Shown: positions 22,427-27,773 of the stretch, in pieces
Position numbering within the stretch: position 1 is the first letter of the stretch
Layout of the letters: every line of letters begins with the position of its first letter
From: Pseudoselenomonas ruminantium
GTDB lineage: Bacteria > Bacillota > Negativicutes > Selenomonadales > Selenomonadaceae
Direction of reading: 5' to 3'
Assembly: GCA_002373045.1 (NCBI GenBank)
Contig: DFHU01000026.1
Location: 7,990-35,762, forward strand
DNA: 27,773 nucleotides
Translations under genes and position numbers: made by a program
Notes under the pieces: generated by a model
The model's database searches: none
The model's input: the letters and a program-made list of their open reading frames with translations, nothing else
Told to the model about the DNA's origin: nothing

Positions 22427-22460
22427 ATTATAACGCTAATACAGGCATTTGACCATAGGC
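22427..22460 (-). promoter_or_regulatory. trkA promoter
   Basis: Minus strand: GCCTA directly before TGGTCA (-35, 22450-22455), a 17-base spacer ending GCGT, TATAAT (22427-22432), then AG. This is the same arrangement as at the trkH operon. Confidence 0.72.
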
Positions 22461-22687
22461 TGTGTTTTAGCGAATACGCATACATAAAAAACGGCCCTTG
22501 CTTATAAGTATGATAAATATTATCGATTATGCGCAATTACTACATTTTATATGACCAACTAACAAAAAAGCCTTCATAAATCGCCAAAAACAGCCAAAAA
22601 CAGGCGAGATTCTCATGTAATGGTTTACTACTGGGAATAATTCCATAGTTTTTGGGACTTTTGGGCAATATTGGTAACTTTTGCTAC

Positions 22688-22716
22688 TTCACAAGGTCTT
22701 TATCTTAGTGTATACT
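22688..22716 (+). promoter_or_regulatory. Promoter of the 78-residue protein gene
   Basis: TTCACA (22688-22693), a 17-base spacer and TATACT (22711-22716). Five of six -35 bases match. Transcription would begin near 22723, leaving about 120 bases of leader. Confidence 0.65.
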
Positions 22717-22725
22717 TTATTACGA

Positions 22726-22815
22726 GTTGTTAAGGATACTCTATTTCCTTTGCTTCGCTAACAACAAGAGAGCTTTAGCTGCTATCCCTGATAATCCCCA
22801 TTAGGCGGCTGAAGC
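22726..22815 (+). ncRNA. Structured 5' leader with two hairpins (candidate cis-regulatory RNA)
   Basis: GTTGTTA (22726-22732) pairs with TAACAAC (22759-22765). GCTTTAGCTGC (22772-22782) pairs with GCGGCTGAAGC (22805-22815) using two G-U pairs. Both lie between the predicted transcription start and the ribosome site of the 78-residue protein. It matches no riboswitch class that I recognise. Confidence 0.4.
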
Positions 22816-22844
22816 GGTGTTTTATTTGTTGGAGGTGTTTCCCC

Positions 22845-23081
22845 ATGATAGTCGATGACGTCCGTGTGATCATCGAAAACGGAACATTTTCAGCGGAGGA
22901 TGCGCAGTATTATATCAATCGCATTAAGAAGACCTCTAAACATTCCCTGAAAAAGGTCATCTTCAATCGCACCGATGCGTATCTTGACATTCGTTATTCG
23001 TTTGAGTCAATCCCCTTCGACCGAATTAGACGAATTCCGTTGAAAAAGGAATCGTTTGCAGATCGCGCAGTAAACAACTGA
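22845..23081 (+). CDS. Small cytoplasmic protein of unknown function
   Basis: 78 residues with TTGGAGG nine bases before the ATG. It is soluble and rich in charged residues, with an N-terminal helix-like segment (MIVDDVRVIIENG, then AEDAQYYINRIKK) and a basic second half (HSLKKVIFNR, DRIRRIPLKKE). The many Arg and Lys residues suggest nucleic acid or nucleotide contact, but no motif supports it. I do not recognise the family. It is monocistronic, has its own promoter with a ~120-base leader, and is followed by a strong terminator. Confidence 0.75.
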   Translation: MIVDDVRVIIENGTFSAEDAQYYINRIKKTSKHSLKKVIFNRTDAYLDIRYSFESIPFDRIRRIPLKKESFADRAVNN

Positions 23082-23109
23082 CGTGCGGCTTCCCCAGCCG
23101 TTTTCTGAC

Positions 23110-23156
23110 AGGAATAAGCCCCTGAAACCATTGGTTTCAGGGGCTTATTCCTTTGT
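23110..23156. terminator. Near-perfect 21-bp palindromic terminator
   Basis: Arms 23110-23130 and 23132-23152 (AGGAATAAGCCCCTGAAACC and onward) are perfectly complementary around one base and are followed by TTGTATTT. It lies between convergent genes, the 78-residue protein and sacA. Confidence 0.8.
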
Positions 23157-23160
23157 ATTT

Positions 23161-24606
23161 CTACATATTAAATTTAAAGCTGTCCAACTGCCAGATTTTA
23201 CCGCTCAGGGATTTTATCTCCCCATCGGCAGCCACCATGAGTTCCGGCTGAATATTTTTCTCCGGGAACACCAGAATGCTGGCCGCTTCTTCCCCATGCT
23301 GGAAGAACACCTCCACAGCCGTCTTATCAACGAACAACTGCATAGACAGGTTTTCATCGGAAAAGAGCTTAAAGCGGCGTACACCACGGCCGCCTTTTTT
23401 CATTTCATTGCGGTCAATGGACATAACCTGCTCATTGCGGTCATAGATAAAGCGCAATTTCTCCGTACCAAAGGCTACGGTTATGACAATCTCCCGGCTC
23501 TCACCCAGTTCCATATCCAAAAGGATTTCAGAACCATCAAAGAGCGGACGGCTGATTTCTGTGGTATTTTCTACATCTAGTTCCACAGCCGTTTCGGCAA
23601 TGCGCAAGTCCTTCATTTCCCGTGCCGGACGCGAATAGATATGGCCCTGACGCAGGCGCAGTTCACGGGGCATGGTCAGGCTGTACTGCCAGCCCAGTTC
23701 GGCCGTGGGATATTCATCATCCTTATCCGGCATGCCCATCCAGCCAATCATAATCTGCCGGCCTTCATGCGTAAGTATCTGCGGAGCATAGAAGTCAAAA
23801 CCCTTATCCAGTTCCTGGAACTTCGTATGCTGCATCATATCCATGCTGTTCAACGATAAACGGCCGGCAATATAACCCGCCTGATAGATGTTCTGCCGGT
23901 CAAATTCACGGGCCTCCAAGCCCTGCGGGCAGAAAATCAATACATCATAGCTGCCAAACTGTACGAGGTTCGGACATTCCCACATATAGCCGAAATCGCC
24001 CAGACGCGTTTTTACTTCGCCCAAGTTCTTCCAGCCTTCACCCGTTTCCTCATAAATGAGCACCGTGCCCTTTTCATCTTCCTCCCGCTGGGCGCCGATT
24101 ACAAAATAGCGCTTGCCGCGGCGGGTAAAGATGTACGGGTCACGGAAATGACCGGTAATCCCTTCCGGATGGTCGGGAACGATGATTTCTTCCTTCTTGA
24201 TTTTGCCGCCCTTGAGACTGCCAAAGCGCTGCGCCGGAATGCGCACGCCGTCTTCCTTGCGATTGCAGGTATAGAGCACCCGCAGCTGCCCATCTTCCAC
24301 CGTGCCACAGCCGGAATAACAGCCGTCCTTATCATGCTCGTCATCCGGCCACAACGCCAGTTCCGGCGTGCTGTAATGCACAAAATCCCGCGTTTCCGTA
24401 TGCGCCCAGCACTTGTTTTTATGCTCACAGCCCAGCGGATTCCACTGATAAAAGATATGGAACTTGCCATCATAAAATGCCAGCCCATTCGGGTCATTAA
24501 TCAGGCCAAAGGGCATTTCCAGATGGAACCGATTATGCCAGCGGTGTTCCATGGGAAAACCGGCCTTTAACTTTTCATCGATTTCCTGTTTGTTAAATTT
24601 TTCCAT
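23161..24606 (-). CDS. sacA: Sucrose-6-phosphate hydrolase (GH32 invertase)
   Basis: 481 residues from the ATG at 24606 (AAGGAAGG upstream); a GTG three codons earlier is too close to that ribosome site. GH32 catalytic signatures are present: NDPNG at 37-41 with nucleophile Asp38, FRDP at 154-157 with the transition-state Asp156, and WECPN at 209-213 with acid/base Glu210. The C-terminal part (about 340-481) is the beta-sandwich domain. It splits the sucrose-6-phosphate made by a PTS permease into glucose-6-phosphate and fructose. It follows the PTS gene on the same strand, with a terminator hairpin just before its ribosome site. Confidence 0.95.
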   Translation of the reverse strand: MEKFNKQEIDEKLKAGFPMEHRWHNRFHLEMPFGLINDPNGLAFYDGKFHIFYQWNPLGCEHKNKCWAHTETRDFVHYSTPELALWPDDEHDKDGCYSGCGTVEDGQLRVLYTCNRKEDGVRIPAQRFGSLKGGKIKKEEIIVPDHPEGITGHFRDPYIFTRRGKRYFVIGAQREEDEKGTVLIYEETGEGWKNLGEVKTRLGDFGYMWECPNLVQFGSYDVLIFCPQGLEAREFDRQNIYQAGYIAGRLSLNSMDMMQHTKFQELDKGFDFYAPQILTHEGRQIMIGWMGMPDKDDEYPTAELGWQYSLTMPRELRLRQGHIYSRPAREMKDLRIAETAVELDVENTTEISRPLFDGSEILLDMELGESREIVITVAFGTEKLRFIYDRNEQVMSIDRNEMKKGGRGVRRFKLFSDENLSMQLFVDKTAVEVFFQHGEEAASILVFPEKNIQPELMVAADGEIKSLSGKIWQLDSFKFNM

Positions 24607-24625
24607 AAGAGTCACCTTCCTTTAC

Positions 24626-24649
24626 AAAAAGGGGAGGCTAAGCCTCCCC
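24626..24649 (-). terminator. Intercistronic terminator between the PTS gene and sacA
   Basis: GGGGAGGC / GCCTCCCC with a 3-base loop (24631-24649) is followed on the minus strand by TTTTT (24626-24630). The sacA ribosome site begins right after the T-run. It should lower sacA expression relative to the permease, or act as an attenuator. I see no LicT/SacY-type antiterminator target overlapping it. Confidence 0.75.
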
Positions 24650-24659
24650 TCACAGGTCT

Positions 24660-26501
24660 TTATTCTTCCGGCTTAAACAGCGTAAAGGTAAGTCCAAAAG
24701 CTACACCAAAGCCGATTAAGTTTACAAGCACATATTCGAGCAGATGGTCGAGGTAGAGAAGCGTACCCGGCAGAACCGTGATACCCATGCCCGTACCAGC
24801 CAAATGCAGGAAGCTGGCCACGCCGCCAGCGCAGGCACCGCCAACGAGTGCATAGAGGAACGGCTTCATGAAGCGCAGGTTAATACCGAAGATAGCCGGT
24901 TCCGTGATCCCTAAGAATGCAGGCACAGCGGAGGAAATGTAGAGAGCACGTTTCTTCGGGTCCTGAGTCTTCATCGCTACAGCCACAGCTGCACCCCCCT
25001 GTGCTACGATAGCACCGGTGATGATGGCATTGAAGGGGTCAACACCCGTGGTAGCCAAGAGCTGTACTTCCAGAGCGTTAAACACATGATGTACACCAAA
25101 TACTACGATAACCTGCTGCAGACCACCGACGATGAAACCGCCGATCCCCATAGGCATCTGCAGGAATGCGGAAACTGCACCGAAAATCGTCGTTTCCAAA
25201 GAATGCATGATGGGGCCAATGATGAGGATACCCAGAATCATGGAGACGAACAAGGTAACAAACGGCGTAACAATCAGGTCGATAATATCGGGAACTACCG
25301 TCTTGAGGGCTTTCTGCAGTTTAGCAGCAAAGATACCGAGAACGAGAGCCGGCAGAACAGACCCTTGATAACCGACGATGCCAATGGTCATACCGAAGAT
25401 TTCCATCGGAATGGGCTTAACATCGCCACCAGCAACAGCCCAAGCATTCGGCAGCTGCGGGCCAACGAGCATCAGACCGAGAACCAAACCGATAACCGGC
25501 GTGCCGCCAAAGCGTTTCATCGTCGACCAGCAAACGAGTGCCGGCAGGAAGATGAAGGCCGTATCCGTGAGAATCTGGCTCAGCAGCAACACATTATCAC
25601 TGAACTGCACGCCCAGGCTCTGAGCCGCACCGCGCAGACCCATGAACAAACCGGTTGCCACCAGTACGGGGATGATGGGTACGAATACGTCACCCAGCGT
25701 ACGGGAAATCTTCTGCAGCGGCGTCATCTGTGCGTAAGCTTCTTCCTTATTGCTGACACCGGAGAAGTTCGTGCCCTTGACGAATTCATCAAAAACCTTA
25801 TCTACAAAGCCCGTGCCCAGGATAATCTGATACTGGGCAGCCGCAAAGAACTGGCCTTTTACGCCGTCAATGTTTTCAATGGCCTTTTCGTCGATTTTGG
25901 ACTTGTCGTTAATGATGAGGCGCAGGCGCGTAGCGCAGTGTTCTGCATTGCGCACATTGTCCATGCCGCCAACATATTTTTCAATGAGCTTGGCTACGCG
26001 AACTTCCTTCGGAAGGTCAGCGTATTCGTCATCAGCCGTCACCGTTTCGGCCTTAGCTTCAGCCGCAGCGGAAACAACTTCCTTATCGCCCAGAGCGATG
26101 GTGATTTTGTCAAATTCCGTAGAATTGGTTACAACAAAAGGCGTAGTAATGTCATAACCAGCAGCCTTGATTGCTTCGCCATCAAATTCCAGCAGCAGCT
26201 GGCCTTTTTTTACCGTAGCGCCCTGTTCCACATGAGCCGTAAAATGCTCGCCGTTCAGTTTAACCGTATCCAGACCAACATGAATCAGCAGTTCTTCACC
26301 GTTCTCACCATGAATACCGATTGCGTGTTTCGTCTCAAAAAACACCGTAACTTCACCATCAACGGGGGAATAAACCTTACCGTCCGGATTCTTCACCGCT
26401 GCACCAAAGCCCATGGCCCCGCTGGCAAAAGCCGGGTCATTCACCTGGGACAATTCCACCAGTTCGCCATTAAGCGGGCTGTCCAAACGAATTTCCTTCA
26501 T
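24660..26501 (-). CDS. PTS sugar permease, domain order EIIA-EIIB-EIIC, probably sucrose
   Basis: 613 residues. EIIA of the glucose family comes first (1-140), with His59 in KHAIGI and the phospho-accepting His74 in LLIHVGLD. An Ala/Glu-rich linker leads to EIIB (about 165-240), with phospho-Cys189 in NAEHCATRLR. EIIC follows (about 260-613) with ten or so helices and the GITEPAIFGINLR loop. It takes up and phosphorylates a sugar at the inner membrane, using phosphate from HPr. Sucrose is inferred from the adjacent sacA. In most sucrose and beta-glucoside permeases EIIA is missing or C-terminal (EIIBCA), so the N-terminal EIIA is a domain permutation. AAAGGAGGC precedes the ATG. Confidence 0.93.
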   Translation of the reverse strand: MKEIRLDSPLNGELVELSQVNDPAFASGAMGFGAAVKNPDGKVYSPVDGEVTVFFETKHAIGIHGENGEELLIHVGLDTVKLNGEHFTAHVEQGATVKKGQLLLEFDGEAIKAAGYDITTPFVVTNSTEFDKITIALGDKEVVSAAAEAKAETVTADDEYADLPKEVRVAKLIEKYVGGMDNVRNAEHCATRLRLIINDKSKIDEKAIENIDGVKGQFFAAAQYQIILGTGFVDKVFDEFVKGTNFSGVSNKEEAYAQMTPLQKISRTLGDVFVPIIPVLVATGLFMGLRGAAQSLGVQFSDNVLLLSQILTDTAFIFLPALVCWSTMKRFGGTPVIGLVLGLMLVGPQLPNAWAVAGGDVKPIPMEIFGMTIGIVGYQGSVLPALVLGIFAAKLQKALKTVVPDIIDLIVTPFVTLFVSMILGILIIGPIMHSLETTIFGAVSAFLQMPMGIGGFIVGGLQQVIVVFGVHHVFNALEVQLLATTGVDPFNAIITGAIVAQGGAAVAVAMKTQDPKKRALYISSAVPAFLGITEPAIFGINLRFMKPFLYALVGGACAGGVASFLHLAGTGMGITVLPGTLLYLDHLLEYVLVNLIGFGVAFGLTFTLFKPEE

Positions 26502-26556
26502 CGGAAATGCCTCCTTTTAATATTCGCGTCTTCAAAATATAATTCCTGCAAGGGTA

Positions 26557-26580
26557 AAATATGAAACCAATTTCATATTT
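26557..26580. promoter_or_regulatory. Palindromic operator of the PTS gene
   Basis: AAATATGAAA (26557-26566), CCAA, TTTCATATTT (26571-26580): perfect 10-bp arms. It lies directly downstream of the -10 box and covers the likely transcription start, so binding should repress. TGAAAC..TTTCA resembles operators of LacI-family sugar repressors such as ScrR (inference); no regulator gene is in the window. Confidence 0.75.
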
Positions 26581-26582
26581 AC

Positions 26583-26611
26583 AGTTTACAAGTTCTATAT
26601 CGCTTTGTCAA
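26583..26611 (-). promoter_or_regulatory. Promoter of the sucrose PTS gene
   Basis: Minus strand: perfect TTGACA (26606-26611), a 17-base spacer and TAAACT (26583-26588), with the palindromic operator immediately downstream. Confidence 0.75.
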
Positions 26612-26682
26612 GATTAAGATTGAAAAAAATCGTCAAAATCGGTCAAAAGTCCCCGCACCTTACTGAAAAAGCTAATGCGTAC

Positions 26683-26882
26683 AGCCGGAACGGGGGCAAA
26701 AGGCACGACTGCGCTAAGCCGCCGGGCTAAAACGGATTTTTATCTCTTATGTCACTGAAAAAGTCAAAACTCGCTGCGCTCAAACAGTAGACTTTTCCAG
26801 TGACTTTTAGCGGTAGATAAAAATCCGTTTCTTAACGCCCGGCGGCATACGCTTCGCTGTGCCTGTACCCGCTGCTCCGGCT
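26683..26882. repeat. ~200-base imperfect palindrome A
   Basis: Nested complementary blocks: AGCCGGA (26683-26689) with TCCGGCT (26876-26882); GCCGCCGGGC (26718-26727) with GCCCGGCGGC (26837-26846), perfect; AACGGATTTTTATC (26731-26744) with GATAAAAATCCGTT (26815-26828); and GTCACTGAAAAAGTC (26751-26765) with GACTTTTCCAGTGAC (26790-26804), one mismatch. The 24-base apical loop (26766-26789) contains ACTCGCTGCGCTCAAACA, shared with palindrome B in opposite orientation. No protein is encoded. Confidence 0.85.
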
Positions 26883-26934
26883 CTGCCAAGTTGCTTTTTA
26901 GGTTCGATGTTTGCCGATAAGTCAGCACGACCTT

Positions 26935-27139
26935 CTGGCGGGGCGGCTGGGGTGGTATTCAGGCGACGCGTTTGACTGCTGGCGTTAAGAAAAGCATTTT
27001 TGCCCACAAATAAAAATAACTGGAAGTGTCTTTGTTTGAACGTAGTGAGTTTAGACACTTCCAGTTATATAAAAGGCAAAAATGATTTTTAGCCAGCAGT
27101 CTAAGCAGAGCATGAATACCACCCCAGCCGCCCCGCCAG
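26935..27139. repeat. ~205-base imperfect palindrome B
   Basis: The outermost arms 26935-26960 and 27114-27139 are perfect over 26 bp (CTGGCGGGGCGGCTGGGGTG and onward). Then GACTGCTGGC (26974-26983) pairs with GCCAGCAGTC (27092-27101), AAAAGCATTTTTGCC (26990-27004) with 27075-27089 (one mismatch), and TAACTGGAAGTGTC (27017-27030) with 27054-27067 (perfect). The 23-base loop, on the minus strand, reads ACTCACTACGTTCAAACA, matching the loop of palindrome A at 15 of 18 bases, the differences all being transitions. It ends about 30 bases past the dnaB stop. Confidence 0.87.
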
Positions 27140-27170
27140 CCACGAACAAATCACGAACCAGCAGCAATTA

Positions 27171-27773
27171 TCACTGCATAAGCAAATCGCGGAACTTGGT
27201 GTATTCCTTCTGGAAGAACAGTTGCACGCTGTCCACAGGGCCGTTACGATGCTTGGCCACGATGATTTCGGTGATGTTCTTGTTCTCCGTGTCCTTATCG
27301 TAGTAATCCTCACGATAGAGGAACATAACGATATCCGCATCCTGCTCCAAAGAACCGGATTCGCGCAGGTCGGAGAGCATCGGCTTTTTTATCTGACGGC
27401 TTTCCACGGAACGGGAAAGCTGAGAGAGCGCGATAACCGGCACATCAAGTTCACGCGCCAAGGCTTTGAGCGAACGGGAAATCTCGGAGATTTCCTGCTG
27501 ACGATTGTCGCTGTTCTTGCTGGCCCGTCCCTGCATGAGCTGCAGATAGTCGATGATAATGAGGTCAAGGCCATGTTCGGCCTTCAAGCGCCGCGCTTTG
27601 GAGCGCAGTTCCATAACCGTGATACCGGCCGTATCGTCAATGTAGATAGGCGCCCGGCTCATCTTGTCCGCTACCCCTACCAATTTATTCCATTCCACTT
27701 CGTCCAGCTGACCGGTACGCAGACGCGAAGCATCAATGCCGCCCTCGGAGCAGAGCATACGCTGCATCAGCTG
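27171..27773 (-). CDS. dnaB: Replicative DNA helicase DnaB, C-terminal part (5' end outside window)
   Basis: About 200 residues are visible and the frame runs off the window edge. Walker B / motif H2 is LDLIIIDYLQLMQG. The following DnaB signatures are KALARELDVPVIALSQLSRSVE, then SDLRESGSLEQDADIVMFLYRED, and near the end VAKHRNGPVDSVQLFFQ, which includes the arginine-finger and DNA-loop region of the RecA-like domain. DnaB hexamers unwind DNA at the replication fork. The stop codon is TGA at 27173-27171. Palindrome B lies directly downstream and may affect its 3' end. Confidence 0.96.
   Translation of the reverse strand, partial: QLMQRMLCSEGGIDASRLRTGQLDEVEWNKLVGVADKMSRAPIYIDDTAGITVMELRSKARRLKAEHGLDLIIIDYLQLMQGRASKNSDNRQQEISEISRSLKALARELDVPVIALSQLSRSVESRQIKKPMLSDLRESGSLEQDADIVMFLYREDYYDKDTENKNITEIIVAKHRNGPVDSVQLFFQKEYTKFRDLLMQ

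Larger units (their letters stand above)
22379..22844. other. 466-base divergent intergenic region
   Basis: It holds the trkA promoter (22427-22460), the promoter of the 78-residue protein gene (22688-22716) and that gene's structured leader. Between 22470 and 22680 there are only short repeats, for example GCCAAAAACA twice around 22579-22597 and TTTTGGG twice near 22652-22667. I see no gene there. Confidence 0.6.
26502..27170. other. 669-base non-coding region between dnaB and the PTS gene
   Basis: It contains the PTS promoter and operator (26557-26611) and the two large palindromes. Apart from these, 26612-26682 is A-rich with ATCGTCAAAATCGGTCAAAA (direct half-repeats of CGTCAAAA/CGGTCAAAA), and 26883-26934 shows nothing clear. 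Short open frames here are by-products of the palindromes. Confidence 0.7.

Noticed and set aside
25086..26564. A 492-codon open frame on the plus strand
   Set aside because: It is antisense to the PTS permease, which has all family motifs, a ribosome site and a promoter. The frame's composition is that of a shadow frame.
26807..27303. Short frames within the large palindromes
   Set aside because: They arise from the inverted repeats and have no ribosome sites; one overlaps dnaB antisense.

Overview
The window looks like a chromosomal segment of a motile, anaerobic, Gram-negative Firmicute of the Negativicutes, most likely a Selenomonas-type organism. The basis is a canonical but very long flagellin, an anaerobe-type FprA di-iron flavoprotein, Trk potassium transport, a sucrose PTS with sucrose-6-phosphate hydrolase, a TPP-riboswitch thiamine-precursor salvage operon, strong AGGAGG-type ribosome binding sites and the overall protein style. 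The assignment is inference; no rRNA, tRNA or other taxonomic marker is present.

Left part (1-9.8 kb): the 3' end of a drug-efflux MFS gene; a minus-strand four-gene operon (SLC1-type symporter, apbE, larE, NUDIX hydrolase); a small membrane protein; a TPP riboswitch controlling cytX-thiW; an orphan double-glycine-leader peptide gene facing a minus-strand MFS exporter; a 23-codon mini-ORF between hairpins; and two small exported proteins of unknown function.

Middle (9.8-18.4 kb): a minus-strand trkH-trkH-AEC transporter operon, a lone phage-type tyrosine recombinase, a 769-base mostly non-coding stretch, and an 804-residue flagellin whose central half differs in base composition from its conserved ends.

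Right part (18.4-27.8 kb): an overlapping two-gene DUF6978 / DUF1828-DUF1829 cassette, fprA, trkA (the partner of the two TrkH proteins), a 78-residue unknown protein with a structured leader, sacA and an unusually ordered EIIA-EIIB-EIIC PTS permease with a clear promoter-operator, about 670 bases dominated by two ~200-base imperfect palindromes, and the 3' part of dnaB.

The most unusual signal is not a gene. Two hairpins (391-469 and 9684-9762) have stems of identical length (24 bp) and a 31-nt loop identical at 30 of 31 positions, but the stem interiors differ between copies while base pairing is kept. A second family (two ~200-base palindromes with a shared apical loop, in opposite orientations) sits upstream of the sucrose PTS gene. 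Both point to selected structured RNA or to an undescribed class of small repeated element. The trkH and trkA promoters also share an identical architecture although they are about 9 kb apart.
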